This document shows, piece by piece, positions 7,119 through 16,131 of a stretch of DNA of 64,000 nt; within the stretch, counting starts at the first letter, position 1, and every line of letters begins with the position of its first letter. The DNA comes from VBAS01 sp964508655 (GTDB lineage: Bacteria > Bacteroidota > Bacteroidia > Chitinophagales > Chitinophagaceae): positions 1-64,000 of the forward strand of contig CAZDUO010000007.1 of NCBI GenBank assembly GCA_964508655.1, read 5' to 3'. Below the pieces are notes generated by a model. That model ran no database searches. It was not told the origin of the DNA and saw only the letters and a list, made by a program, of their open reading frames with translations. The translations under genes were made by a program, and so were the position numbers.

Positions 7119-9926
7119 TTGCAATTATCCAGATTACCTGGTTTATTAATTTTTTGCCTGGCACTCTTTATCGGGATTGCACAGCCTTTGCAGCATAACA
7201 GGCCGCAATGGCTGGGCCAGTACCTAGAGGCGGATTTCCTTTATATGGAAGGTGAACGTATTGTAAACCGTCCAGATTACAGCGAAGAAAAAGAAACCCG
7301 GCTGAATGAAGATGCGCTGAAAGCCTTCAGGACTTTGCAAAAATCAATGTCAAGTTCACACGAATCGTATGATTCACTTTCGTTTTTTGTGCATTTTAAA
7401 ATCGGTGTGTTGGAGCATTACTTTGACAACCCGGCCGAAGCAAAAATAGCATACAGCAAAGCCATTGAACTCAAACAAAGCCAACCTTCCATCCCGGATT
7501 CTTTTTTGTTTAAGCCATATTTATATTTTGGGATAATACTGTACAACGAAAACCTGTTTGACTCCTCGCTTGCCATTTACAAAAAGGCGGAAGCCATTGC
7601 GGCATCTTATTCTACGCCGCTGCAGGAAACGGAGCGGCTTTTTAATACGCTTGGGGCTTTGTATTACGAAACCGGTAATTACCGCCAGGCAAAAAATTAT
7701 ACCGAAAAATCGCTGGCAATTATTTCTCCTGCCAATCCTTATTACCGTGACCTGGTAGTGAATTATAAAATCAATCTTGCTTCCATCCTTACCCGGCTTG
7801 AAGAGTACGATGAAGCCAACCATATTTACCAGGAAATTCTGCCCCTGGATATTAACCGGGACATTATTTTACACAACACCGGTGTTATCAACCTGAAGCT
7901 CGGCTCCGTAAACAAAGCCCTCTCCTATTTCAGAAAAGTAAATTACACTGACAACCGCAGGAGCCGACTGTATAATGATATGGCGCTGGCTTATATGAAT
8001 ACGGGCAAAAATGATTCAGCCCACATTTATTTGCAAAAAGCCCGGGAGGCAGACAGCAACCCCAAAAGAAAAACGGTGGTGAAAGGACAGACGGAGCAGT
8101 ACCATGGCGATTTACTTCTTGAAGAAAATAAAATAAGCGAAGCGCTGGCACACTACCAGCAGGCTATTATAAATTATTACCCGGCATACGGGGAAACGGA
8201 TATTTTTAAAAACCCTGTTCAGTTCAGCGGAGTATTTTCCTATATCAATCTTTTCAATACACTTACAGCAAAGGGTGAAGCATTTGAAAAATTATTTTAC
8301 CGTGAAAAAGATAAAGGCCTGCTGAAAGCGGCACTTGATACTTACCGCTCAGCATTCAAGCTTGCGGAATATGTAGAACGGAGTTACGACTCGGATGAAG
8401 CACGGCTGTTTCTGAACAGGATTAAATACGGAGTGCATAGCCGGCCGATTGATATCAGCCTGTTATTATATGATGAAACCGGCGATAAAACCTTTCTTGA
8501 GGAAGCCTGGCAGTTTGACCAGATGAACAAAGCCTCGATACTTTCTTTTAATATAAATGTAAATGAAATAAAAACTACAGCGGAATTTAACAGACAGGAA
8601 AAAGAAATTAAATCAGTCATCACACGCCTTTCACTGCGGGCCGCCCAGGAAGCCGACAGCAACCGTATACAGGAGTTAAACGCGACCATCCGTGATTATG
8701 AAATAGAACTGGGAAAAGTGCAGGAAATCATTGCAGCATCCGGTGATTATAAAGCCCTGCACCGGAACATACCAACGGTAAGCCGCCTGCAGCGCTCCGT
8801 GCTGGATAAACATACAGCCCTGTTGAGTTACCATCTTTCTGAAAAAGAATTGCTGATTTTATGTATTACTCAAAAAAAATATTTTTATAAAAAAATTCCC
8901 TCCCCGCCCGTCTTTTATTCATCCATTGACTCACTGGTAAAAGCGCTGCACAATGTGAACAGTGACGAAAAATTCAGTGCGGGCAATATTGCTGAAAGAC
9001 TTTATGCCTGGCTGATTAAACCTGTTGACAGCGGGCTGGCTTCCGTTGACCGGCTGATCATTATTCCCGACGACGAACTGAATTATCTTCCATTTGAAAC
9101 TTTGCTTGATGAAAACGGCCGGTGGCTGACGGAAAATTTTACGGTGCAATACCAGTACACTGCATCGCTGCTGGAAAAAAGGAAAAAAAAATATGCTGCT
9201 GCCGGTGTTTTGTCTTTTGCACCTTTTGCCAATGCCGGCACAGATGATTTCAGCCGGCTGAATTATTCTGCTGAGGAAATTAAGGACCTGGGTGGGAAGC
9301 AGTATTTTGACAACACCGCAACAAAAAAACAATTTTTACTTGCTGCAAATTCTTTTCCTGTCATTCATTTGGCCACGCATGCACGGGTAAATGATAAATT
9401 GCCGTTTCAATCCTTTATTGCATTTGCCGGTGGAAACAATTCTGATTCGGTGGTATCACGGCTTTATACTGAGGAAATTTATAACCTGGCGCTCGACAGC
9501 ACACGGCTCGTAATACTCAGCGCCTGCGAAACTGGTGCCGGCCAGCTGGTGCATGGCGAAGGCATGATGAGCTTGTCCAGGGCTTTTGCTTATGCCGGCT
9601 GTCCCGATATTGTAACTTCCCTTTGGAAAGCAGAAGATAAAACAACGGCTTTTTTAACCCGGCGGCTTCATTTTTATCTTTCAGAAAAATTATCTGCCGA
9701 TAAGGCGCTTCACCTTGCTAAGCTTGACCTGCTGAAAAGCAGCGAAATTGAAGAACGGCTGAAGACACCCAACTACTGGGCGCATTTAATCTTCATCGGC
9801 GCATATGAACCCGGGCGGCAACCATTTTTCAAATGGTGGTATGCAATACCTTTTCTGCTAATTACCGGTACATGGATATTTTTCAGACGCAGAAAAAAAA
9901 TTCATAAGACTATTTCTTCTTCCTGA
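7119..9926 (+). CDS. CHAT-domain caspase-like protein with tetratricopeptide repeats
   Basis: Large protein of 935 residues. It has an N-terminal signal or anchor (LPGLLIFCLALFIGIA), then about ten TPR-like helical repeats (roughly residues 60-420), a helical linker, and a C-terminal CHAT domain (about 560-890). The CHAT dyad is visible as histidine 754 in HLATHAR and cysteine 803 in LSACETG, followed by GEGMMSLSRAFAYAG, so the protease site looks intact. A membrane helix (WYAIPFLLITGTWIFF) and a basic tail end the protein. CHAT proteins are caspase relatives used in programmed proteolysis and sometimes in defence; the target here is unknown. The start is TTG at 7119, because an in-frame TAA at 7107 excludes anything further upstream. 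Confidence 0.9.
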   Translation: MQLSRLPGLLIFCLALFIGIAQPLQHNRPQWLGQYLEADFLYMEGERIVNRPDYSEEKETRLNEDALKAFRTLQKSMSSSHESYDSLSFFVHFKIGVLEHYFDNPAEAKIAYSKAIELKQSQPSIPDSFLFKPYLYFGIILYNENLFDSSLAIYKKAEAIAASYSTPLQETERLFNTLGALYYETGNYRQAKNYTEKSLAIISPANPYYRDLVVNYKINLASILTRLEEYDEANHIYQEILPLDINRDIILHNTGVINLKLGSVNKALSYFRKVNYTDNRRSRLYNDMALAYMNTGKNDSAHIYLQKAREADSNPKRKTVVKGQTEQYHGDLLLEENKISEALAHYQQAIINYYPAYGETDIFKNPVQFSGVFSYINLFNTLTAKGEAFEKLFYREKDKGLLKAALDTYRSAFKLAEYVERSYDSDEARLFLNRIKYGVHSRPIDISLLLYDETGDKTFLEEAWQFDQMNKASILSFNINVNEIKTTAEFNRQEKEIKSVITRLSLRAAQEADSNRIQELNATIRDYEIELGKVQEIIAASGDYKALHRNIPTVSRLQRSVLDKHTALLSYHLSEKELLILCITQKKYFYKKIPSPPVFYSSIDSLVKALHNVNSDEKFSAGNIAERLYAWLIKPVDSGLASVDRLIIIPDDELNYLPFETLLDENGRWLTENFTVQYQYTASLLEKRKKKYAAAGVLSFAPFANAGTDDFSRLNYSAEEIKDLGGKQYFDNTATKKQFLLAANSFPVIHLATHARVNDKLPFQSFIAFAGGNNSDSVVSRLYTEEIYNLALDSTRLVILSACETGAGQLVHGEGMMSLSRAFAYAGCPDIVTSLWKAEDKTTAFLTRRLHFYLSEKLSADKALHLAKLDLLKSSEIEERLKTPNYWAHLIFIGAYEPGRQPFFKWWYAIPFLLITGTWIFFRRRKKIHKTISSS

Positions 9927-10791
9927 TTTGGAATGAGCGGGAAATATTAAAGCCAAACTGGATATCGCCATTGCTCCAGTTATTGGTTGTTTCCGTTAAA
10001 AATACTTTTTCATTCATGCCGACGGCATTGGTAAAATGAAGCTGAAAAACATGACCGCCGGTTTCAATATCAAAGCCCACTGACAAGGGATTCAGCGTGC
10101 CGTCAGCCGGGTTGGGATTGATACGGTAATAATAATCCACGTTCAGCGAAATGCGCCTGCTGAGTCGTAAACGGCTACCAACACCAACAGCATACAAATC
10201 ATTCGGATCTTCCACCGCCGGCACCAGGTTGCGGTGAACAATAGTGGGCATTAGCTGCAATGAAAACCCATCGCTGATTTTACTGCCAATTATTAACTGC
10301 CCGTAATGTGCCAGACGGGATGAGAAGTAATTTTTTCTTGTGGAATCGGTAAATTTCAACGTTGACAGGCTTGTTCCGCCAACTGCCAGGAGTGAAAAAG
10401 GCAGTCCGCCTTTACCTATTGCCTGGTGAAAGAGCCTGTACTTGATAAATCCGTCCAGCTCTTTTTTGTTGGTGCTGCGGCCAACACCTATCATCAGGTT
10501 TTTTGCAAGGCCAAAATCGAAACCCATCCGCATGGTGGCATTGTCGAGCCCGAACATTTCGTACAGCCCACTGTTTATATTGCCAAAGCGATGAAGGATG
10601 CGGAAATCCATCACACCGGGCCGTATCATTTCCATACTCTGGCTCATGATGACCCGACTCGATTTGAATGCATAATCGACAAATTCTTTTTTGGGTTTAT
10701 CTTCTCCCACCAGGCTCAACAAATCATCCTGCGCCTCCAGGGTGCCGGCTATAAACAGAATTACCGGTAAAAGAAAACTGCTTTTATTCAT
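9910..10791 (-). CDS. DUF5777-family outer-membrane beta-barrel protein
   Basis: The protein has 293 residues with a signal peptide ending at LEAQ and a long alternating-strand pattern typical of an outer-membrane barrel, closing on FNISRSFQIRKKK. The region MRPGVMDFRILHRFGNINSGLYEMFGLDNATMRMG (shown in pieces: MRPGVMDFRILHRFG, then GLYEMFGLDNATMRMG) is characteristic of DUF5777, a family with no established function. It is the last gene of a tight leftward cluster with YceI, an OB-fold protein and two cytochrome c lipoproteins, so it may be the outer-membrane part of a redox or respiratory system. Its 3' end overlaps the convergent CHAT gene by 17 bp. Confidence 0.82.
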   Translation of the reverse strand: MNKSSFLLPVILFIAGTLEAQDDLLSLVGEDKPKKEFVDYAFKSSRVIMSQSMEMIRPGVMDFRILHRFGNINSGLYEMFGLDNATMRMGFDFGLAKNLMIGVGRSTNKKELDGFIKYRLFHQAIGKGGLPFSLLAVGGTSLSTLKFTDSTRKNYFSSRLAHYGQLIIGSKISDGFSLQLMPTIVHRNLVPAVEDPNDLYAVGVGSRLRLSRRISLNVDYYYRINPNPADGTLNPLSVGFDIETGGHVFQLHFTNAVGMNEKVFLTETTNNWSNGDIQFGFNISRSFQIRKKK

Positions 10792-10811
10792 TGTCTTATT
10801 TTTTTATTGTA

Positions 10812-11363
10812 TTAACCCTTCAGGGGTTCGAGTGAGCAATCCACAGTTATTTTCACATTATTGGAAATATTATCTTTTACCAACCGGGGTATTTCAATTT
10901 TATAGTCGGAAAGCAGTATGATGAATTCGGCAACTGTAAGCAGTTTATCCTGCTTTACCACGATAGTACCCTTTGTTTCCACTTCTCTTGTCTCGCCGTG
11001 TATGGTCAACATCCCTTTCACTTTGGCGGAGTAAGTGCCTTCTTTTGTATAATTAATTTCATTATTGTTAAGCACCTGGCCTTTAAAATCCGCTTTCGGG
11101 TATTTGTGACTTTCCACATAGTTTTCATTGAAATGTTCCTGCATCAGGGCTTTTTCAAATTCAAAACCCTTCATCAGCACGGCAAACTGCATGTTGCCGG
11201 TTTTGGTATCCAGCACACAGGTGACACTTTTGTGGTTGGCTTCTATGTTTTCCAGCGGCGCTTTTGAATGAAAGGTTACGCTTCCGCTCTTGGTGAAAAA
11301 TTTATCCTGTGCTTTTACGATGGAAGCACATAGAATGAAACTCAATACAATGAGATTTTTCAT
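10812..11363 (-). CDS. YceI-family periplasmic protein
   Basis: The 183-residue protein has a signal peptide (MKNLIVLSFILCASIVKAQ) and then a lipocalin-like YceI barrel. YceI proteins bind long amphiphiles such as isoprenoid quinones. Visible family traits are the opening SGSVTFHSKAPLENIEA, the central FEFEKALMQEHFNENY, the motif SHKYPKADFKG and the GMLTIHGETREVETKG strand pair. The gap to the DUF5777 gene is 20 bp and to the OB-fold gene 15 bp, which supports an operon. With two cytochromes upstream, a quinone-linked role is a reasonable inference. Confidence 0.9.
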   Translation of the reverse strand: MKNLIVLSFILCASIVKAQDKFFTKSGSVTFHSKAPLENIEANHKSVTCVLDTKTGNMQFAVLMKGFEFEKALMQEHFNENYVESHKYPKADFKGQVLNNNEINYTKEGTYSAKVKGMLTIHGETREVETKGTIVVKQDKLLTVAEFIILLSDYKIEIPRLVKDNISNNVKITVDCSLEPLKG

Positions 11364-11378
11364 GACTGTAAATTTTAT

Positions 11379-11828
11379 TTATTGATTATTGTTTTTTTCC
11401 AGTACGCAGCGGTTCAGTATTACATCGGAACCGAGCAGTTCATCATGATTAAAACCGGTGCAGGCTCCTTTTACGGTTACCGTATTTCCTTCCGTAATGC
11501 CCTGCAGATCGTTTACATGAACTGAATTCATACTGCACCTTACTGAAGATATGCCGGCATCGTCAAGCACTATCGTGTATTGCCCGCGGTCATTTTTTTC
11601 CAGCTTTCTTACTGTTCCTTTTACCGCTATTATTTTATCCAGAAGTTTTGCATTGGCATCCGCTTCATTTTTTTCAAAAACGCTGATAATTTCTGCAGCT
11701 GACATTGATAAATCGGCTTTCACCCGGTCCAGGTCTTTAACTTTTCGGCTGTATTCGCCATATCCAAACCATCCGCCACCAATAATGGCAATGGCCAAAA
11801 TTGAAATGATGATTCTTTTCTTTTTCAT
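11379..11828 (-). CDS. Membrane-anchored OB-fold protein
   Basis: The protein has 149 residues. An N-terminal membrane segment (RIIISILAIAIIGGGWFGYG) is followed by a short helix and an OB-type barrel: LDKIIAVKGTVRKLEK, QYTIVLDDAG, VRCSMN and GNTVTVKGACTGF. This matches the tRNA_anti-like/OB-fold lipoprotein group that is common in Bacteroidota and has no known substrate. No lipobox cysteine is seen, so an uncleaved anchor is more likely. It lies in the middle of the leftward cytochrome-YceI-DUF5777 cluster. Confidence 0.75.
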   Translation of the reverse strand: MKKKRIIISILAIAIIGGGWFGYGEYSRKVKDLDRVKADLSMSAAEIISVFEKNEADANAKLLDKIIAVKGTVRKLEKNDRGQYTIVLDDAGISSVRCSMNSVHVNDLQGITEGNTVTVKGACTGFNHDELLGSDVILNRCVLEKNNNQ

Positions 11829-11840
11829 AGCTTTTATTTT

Positions 11841-12206
11841 TTAGTTATTTAATGCCCCGTCATCAATCCATGCCTTGATCTTGCTTATGGTACAGACATT
11901 CATTTTGTTTCCGCCTTTTGGCATAGGTGAATATCCGCTCATGTGATTGATGCTTCCGTAGAGTTTTCCGTTCAACGCTGCGGTTTTAACGTCAGCATAG
12001 CTGCCCAGGGAAATATTACCCGATGGGGTTGTGCCGCTGTGGCAGCCAATACAGCCGTAGTTCTGTAAAGCAGGCAGCACAGAATTGGTATAGCTTACAT
12101 TGGCGGTATCGCAAGCGCCGGCAGGATAAAGAAGTTCTTCTTTATCGTAATAACATCCTGCTAAAACCAGCATGCAAATAATAATAACAGCTTTTATTTT
12201 TTTCAT
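11841..12206 (-). CDS. Mono-haem cytochrome c-type lipoprotein
   Basis: The 121-residue protein has a lipobox (MLVLAGCYYD) and one c-type haem motif, CIGCH, preceded by VLPALQNYG. The segment YSPMPKGGNKM supplies a candidate axial methionine, and the end ISKIKAWIDDGALNN is typical of small planctomycete/bacteroidete cytochrome domains. It closely resembles the second half of the upstream cytochrome, including LNGKLYGSINHMSGYSPMP versus TNGKLWGSVNQLPGYSPMP, so the pair probably arose by duplication. Probable role: electron transfer at the outer or inner membrane surface. Confidence 0.87.
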   Translation of the reverse strand: MKKIKAVIIICMLVLAGCYYDKEELLYPAGACDTANVSYTNSVLPALQNYGCIGCHSGTTPSGNISLGSYADVKTAALNGKLYGSINHMSGYSPMPKGGNKMNVCTISKIKAWIDDGALNN

Positions 12207-12212
12207 TTCCTT

Positions 12213-12923
12213 TTAGTTTTCTGGTGAGCCGCCTTCAATCCATTTTCTTATTTGAGTTAATTCACAATCAGAAAGCTTTGTTCCGTTTTTAGGCATGGGT
12301 GAATAACCCGGTAGCTGATTGACCGACCCCCACAATTTCCCGTTTGTCACCATAGTTTTTACATTGAGGTATGTGCTCAAATCAATTCCGCCCTGGGTAT
12401 TGACCCCGCTGTGGCATCCCAGGCATTTGTTCTGCACCAGCGGACGAATAGCACCGCTATATGTGTAGCTGTTGCTGTCGCACATATTCTGGCATACAAG
12501 ATCTTTGGCTCCCTGCTGTATCCATTCATAAATCAGTTGAATTTGCTGTGCATTCAAAGGGTTTTGCGGCGACGGCGGCATTCTGTCATCAGGGTCGGGG
12601 TCAATAATGAGTTTATACATTTTACTATCAGCAGCATTGCCCGGCTTCACGCCGCCGGTAGTCACTGCTTTTTGATAAGAAGTGAGCACCACCCCTTCTT
12701 TGTGTGTTGCCTCATCATGACAACCGCTCATTGCACAGTTTGATATAAGTATGGGGAGCACTTGCTGCTGAAAATAAATTTTATTGGCATCACAAGGTGT
12801 GCTGTTTCCGCCGCTGCTTCCGCTGCCATCATTGGCCGGCAATTCAGCATAGGGGTGTTTACAGGAAATAACGAATAATAGTGATGACCCCACGAGAATG
12901 AGGTAATACAACTGCCTGCTCAT
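12213..12923 (-). CDS. Di-haem cytochrome c-type lipoprotein
   Basis: The protein has 236 residues from MSRQLYYLILVGSSLLFVISC, a lipoprotein signal that sets the start at 12923. Two haem-binding sites are visible: CAMSGCH (C63, C68, H69; a CX4CH variant often seen in this family) and CLGCH (C167, C170, H171). Each is followed by a candidate methionine (DDRMPP near 115 and YSPMPKNG). It is the first gene of the leftward cluster, 6 bp from the next cytochrome. The arrangement suggests a short electron-transfer chain feeding YceI/DUF5777 partners. Confidence 0.87.
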   Translation of the reverse strand: MSRQLYYLILVGSSLLFVISCKHPYAELPANDGSGSSGGNSTPCDANKIYFQQQVLPILISNCAMSGCHDEATHKEGVVLTSYQKAVTTGGVKPGNAADSKMYKLIIDPDPDDRMPPSPQNPLNAQQIQLIYEWIQQGAKDLVCQNMCDSNSYTYSGAIRPLVQNKCLGCHSGVNTQGGIDLSTYLNVKTMVTNGKLWGSVNQLPGYSPMPKNGTKLSDCELTQIRKWIEGGSPEN

Positions 12924-13021
12924 GTTGGTTTTTTTAAGGGTTAAAATCAATCATGAATGGAAAACTTTGCCTGGACCCGGAGAATAGTAAACACAGGATA
13001 CAGGAATGTAACCGTTTGAAA

Positions 13022-13052
13022 CAAAAACCCCGCCAGAAAGATTTCAGCGGGG
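13022..13052 (-). terminator. Intrinsic terminator after the DUF4382 gene
   Basis: On the minus strand CCCCGC pairs with GCGGGG, with an inner GAAA/TTTC helix, followed by five T. It lies 30 bp past the stop of the DUF4382 gene. Confidence 0.75.
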
Positions 13053-13081
13053 TGCAGTTTTCCGTAGGCAGGCAAAAAAAT

Positions 13082-13900
13082 CTATTGATGCAGTGTTATC
13101 GTTGACAGATGAGTGTCTTCACCTGCTCTTACTACTACATTGTTGATCGTTGTATCACGATAACCGTTGTTGCCGTCAATAAAAACGATGTAAGTGTCTG
13201 CAATCAGCCCGACAATTTTGAATTCACCATCATCATCGTCGGGAATAGCTATGGTGGTATCGGCGCCGCGGATAGCCATTACTATGGCATCGGCTGCTAG
13301 CGGTAATACCCTACCTTCAATTCGGCCGGTATTGCGATGAGTGAAAATTTTAATGCTTGCTTTCAATTCAAAACCGTTGTTGTTGCCCGGGCCGCTGTTG
13401 TCAACTTGAATAGACCGGCCTGCATCAAAATCAATCCAGAAAAAAACCTGGTCGGGTGGCACAATATCAAAATTCGATTCGTCAATATTGACCACAACTT
13501 CTCTTTCATCATCATCCACCCGAAGCGGAAAACTCTGATTGTTTATCATTACCGAATTCTGTGTGCCTAAAGTGAGGCGAACCTTCCTTATCCGGTTGTT
13601 TGGCAGGGTGCCCGTGGCAAACAATGTATCCAGCCCGTTTCTGAAGCGGAGAATATTATACACGCCGGGGTTGATGTTAAGCATCACCCAGCCTCCGTTG
13701 GGCAGGCTATCATCCTCCAGTTTCACTTCCAGTTTTTGAATGTCAATAAAAACACTGTCAAACACCGGGGTGTCGTGGTCGGTAAGATACACAGTTACTT
13801 TTACCGGCCGGTTGTTTTCTCCCGCTTCTTTCTGGCAGGCATAAAAAATAAAAAAGGAAATGATGGCAATCGCTGCAGTAATTCGTTTAATGTTTTTCAT
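13082..13900 (-). CDS. DUF4382-domain lipoprotein
   Basis: The 272-residue lipoprotein (signal IISFFIFYACQKE) has a DUF4382 domain over about residues 32-190. Its signature is VTVYLTDHDTPVFDSVFIDIQKLEVKLED (seen as VTVYLTDHDTPVFDSV and FIDIQKLEVKLED), then VMLNINPGVYNILRF and TLGTQNSVMINNQSFPL. A second beta-sandwich of CarboxypepD-regulatory type (GRIEGRVLP ... GEFKIVGLIADTYIVFID) closes the protein. The function of DUF4382 is not established; the build suggests an extracytoplasmic binding or scaffold protein. A terminator separates it from the cytochrome cluster. Confidence 0.85.
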   Translation of the reverse strand: MKNIKRITAAIAIISFFIFYACQKEAGENNRPVKVTVYLTDHDTPVFDSVFIDIQKLEVKLEDDSLPNGGWVMLNINPGVYNILRFRNGLDTLFATGTLPNNRIRKVRLTLGTQNSVMINNQSFPLRVDDDEREVVVNIDESNFDIVPPDQVFFWIDFDAGRSIQVDNSGPGNNNGFELKASIKIFTHRNTGRIEGRVLPLAADAIVMAIRGADTTIAIPDDDDGEFKIVGLIADTYIVFIDGNNGYRDTTINNVVVRAGEDTHLSTITLHQ

Positions 13901-13960
13901 AATGGTTTAATTTTAGTTTTCAAAAAAAATACTCCGGTACAGAAGAAAGATGGCGCTGTA

Positions 13961-14371
13961 TCAGTTTTTGGTAAATGTGAGAAACTCGTTGCTTGATGCA
14001 TTATCATCCGTCAGTTTTATTTCGGTGTCAGTGGCTGAAATAATCTTCCAGTCGTCGGTCAGCTCGCCAAGCGGTTTGTTGCTGTCCACTTTTGGCCCGA
14101 GGTCAATGATAAATTTGTTGGAGCTGTTGTCAACATGCCAGCTGCCGTTTTGAGATACACTGTTTTTTGTGGCTGTCATAGTGCCATTATTGTTGAAAGA
14201 AAAAATATAGCCGGCAAAATCACTGGTCTCATCGTTGCCGCTGTCGGTAAAAAGCGTAACCCGCCAGGTGCCGGAAGTGACTGTATCAGCCGGGTTATTA
14301 TCCAGGCTGCGGCTGCAGGCTGCAGACAGCACAATAAGGCCTATAACTGCGGCGGCAAAATTCAGTTTCAT
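13961..14371 (-). CDS. Small lipocalin-like lipoprotein
   Basis: The 136-residue lipoprotein (MKLNFAAAVIGLIVLSAAC) has a strand pattern of the lipocalin-like type: SGTWRVTLFTDSGNDETSDF, AGYIFSFNNNGTMTATKN, NGSWHVDNSSNKFIIDLG and DDWKIISATDTEIKLTD. Such proteins sit in the periplasm or on the outer membrane; the ligand is unknown. It lies 60 bp upstream of the DUF4382 gene on the same strand, so the two could be co-transcribed. Confidence 0.75.
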   Translation of the reverse strand: MKLNFAAAVIGLIVLSAACSRSLDNNPADTVTSGTWRVTLFTDSGNDETSDFAGYIFSFNNNGTMTATKNSVSQNGSWHVDNSSNKFIIDLGPKVDSNKPLGELTDDWKIISATDTEIKLTDDNASSNEFLTFTKN

Positions 14372-14591
14372 AAAGTTTATTTTGAATTAGTAACCGCGGG
14401 AAGATTTGATGTAACCTGTGAAGAGGGCCAGCGTAAATGAAATTATTACCTTAAAGCAGAATTGAATTTTTGCAGTGCAGGAATCCAATTCATAGCCACA
14501 AGATAAACCTGCTTTGAATAATGATTGTAGAAATGTTTAAAATAACAAAACCTCCCTTCCGGAAGGTATTGTGCTTCTAATCAGAATCAGT

Positions 14592-15356
14592 TTATGTCCA
14601 CTTCAACCGTTTTACCCGGTTGATATACCTGCGGCTGAATTTTTCTTTGTAAAGATGTGCGGGATTGCTTTGGATAGCATTCATCAGCGCAATGGCTTCA
14701 TCAAAGTCGCGGTTTTTCAGAAACGCCAGCGCCAGGTAGTAGTCGGTCACATCTTTCAGCATCGGGTTGTTGCCGGCGCCAGCATCGGCCAGCACCACTT
14801 GGTAATTGCTGATGGCCCTTGCCACATCGCCGGTTTCAAGATACGACATGGCAGTAAGAAAAACGTCTTTTACCGTAAGCACGGATGTGGCATTCAGCCT
14901 GATGACTACGGAATAATCTTTCTGGCGGTAAGCTTTTTCTATGGCAGTTTCCGGGGCTGCAGCGCCGTCGCGGGTTGTACTCAGCTCGTATGCCGTATAG
15001 TTTTCAGCAAACAGCCGGTTGGGCGAAAGCCGGTAGAAATTATATCCTTCGATAGCAAGAAAAACCAGCAGCACACTGGCAGCCACAGCCACGCTGTAGC
15101 GGATGATGCGCCGCACATTACCCATTTTTTTCACCGGTGCCTCCGTTTTCAGTTCTTTCATCATTTGCCCGTGAACATCGCTCACTCTTTCTTTCAACCC
15201 GTAATGCAACACGGCCGCTTTTGCCAGCTGCAGGCTTTCCAGTTCCATTTTCAGCTGTTCATCGGTTGCCAGCTTCTGTTCAAATTCCGCTTTCTCACTC
15301 TCTGTCATTTCTCCATCCAGGTATTTTACCAGCTCATATTGAGTAGAATTATCCAT
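14592..15356 (-). CDS. Membrane partner of ECF sigma factor (probable anti-sigma), with TPR-like C-terminus
   Basis: The 254-residue protein starts MDNSTQYELVKYLDGEMTES, the usual opening of Bacteroidota anti-sigma proteins. A membrane helix lies at about residues 85-107 (IRYSVAVAASVLLVFLAIEG). The outer part has two or three TPR-like helices (MSYLETGDVARAISNYQ; DYYLALAFLKNRDFDEAIALM). Its start overlaps the end of the sigma gene by 8 bp, which argues for translational coupling. I infer that it holds the sigma factor at the membrane until an envelope signal arrives; no zinc-finger cysteines are present. Confidence 0.78.
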   Translation of the reverse strand: MDNSTQYELVKYLDGEMTESEKAEFEQKLATDEQLKMELESLQLAKAAVLHYGLKERVSDVHGQMMKELKTEAPVKKMGNVRRIIRYSVAVAASVLLVFLAIEGYNFYRLSPNRLFAENYTAYELSTTRDGAAAPETAIEKAYRQKDYSVVIRLNATSVLTVKDVFLTAMSYLETGDVARAISNYQVVLADAGAGNNPMLKDVTDYYLALAFLKNRDFDEAIALMNAIQSNPAHLYKEKFSRRYINRVKRLKWT

Positions 15357-15954
15357 GCAATATGTTTTTCAAGGTTTGTGTAAGAAATGGATTGGCTTTT
15401 ATCATTTGTTCCAGTTGTTTCAGGCATTTGTATTTTTTGTTTCGTACCACCTGTTCATTTTCATATTCCAGGCCGGCCAGTATTTCTTTCATCGAACGGT
15501 TTTCATAATAAAACATCAGCAAAATTTCTTTACAGGTATCCCCCAACTGCTCCACCAGGCTCATCACCTGTTTTTTGGCTTCCCGCTCCACTATCAGTTC
15601 ACTCACATCCGGTTCATCCTGCGGTCTTGCCTTTTCATATTTCAGCTCCCTTATTTCGCTGCGGCCTCTTCGCTTCAGTTCATTCAGCCAGGTGTGCCGC
15701 ATCATCGAAAACAAAAACGTTTTTACACTCGACTCGCCGCGGAAACGCCCCTGCTGCACCAGCCCGATAAAATTTACCAACACTTCCTGGAAAATATCTT
15801 CCGCATCCTGCTGGTTGCCGCTGTTGTTTTTTACCAGCCAGCTCAATGTTTCAAAATAGTCACGGTATATTGCCTTAAGAGCTTTGTCAAGGCCGCTGTC
15901 CTGCTGTATCGCATCCAGCAACTCCCCATCCGACAGGCTTTTTATCAGCTCCAT
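15349..15954 (-). CDS. ECF-type RNA polymerase sigma factor
   Basis: The 201-residue sigma-70 family protein has a region 2 helix set (YFETLSWLVKNN, then DAEDIFQEVLVNFIGLVQQG and RGESSVKTFLFSMMRHTWLNEL) and a region 4 helix-turn-helix (TCKEILLMFYYENRSMKEIL ... ENEQVVRNKKYKCLKQL). There is no region 1 or 3, as in ECF factors. It probably directs transcription of its own operon or of envelope genes. It is the first gene of the pair with the overlapping anti-sigma candidate. Confidence 0.9.
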   Translation of the reverse strand: MELIKSLSDGELLDAIQQDSGLDKALKAIYRDYFETLSWLVKNNSGNQQDAEDIFQEVLVNFIGLVQQGRFRGESSVKTFLFSMMRHTWLNELKRRGRSEIRELKYEKARPQDEPDVSELIVEREAKKQVMSLVEQLGDTCKEILLMFYYENRSMKEILAGLEYENEQVVRNKKYKCLKQLEQMIKANPFLTQTLKNILHG

Positions 15955-16079
15955 GCTTTATTCATTTATTTGTACCCGAAGAAACTAAATTTGTAACCTT
16001 GAAACGCTGTAAATTATTTTACTGGCAACAAAAATAATTATTATTGAACCGGCAGCAGCGCCCTGATTAAACTTTACTT

Positions 16080-16097
16080 GTCCCGAATATTCGGGAC
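16080..16097. repeat. Perfect 18-bp palindrome GTCCCGAATATTCGGGAC
   Basis: A member of the small TCCCGA/TCGGGA palindrome set in this window (compare 36789-36806, 23111-23131 and 49804-49826). It lies 34 bp before the hscB start, inside the likely promoter region. Confidence 0.7.
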
Positions 16098-16131
16098 TCC
16101 GTTCAACTTTAGTGCTGCTATTTATCAAGCT

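Noticed and set aside
14571..15383. Plus-strand ORF of 270 codons
   Set aside because: Antisense shadow of the anti-sigma gene, which has a clear domain structure and overlaps the sigma gene properly.
15355..15996. Plus-strand ORF of 213 codons
   Set aside because: It lies antisense to the ECF sigma factor, has a phenylalanine/histidine-rich shadow composition and no family features.
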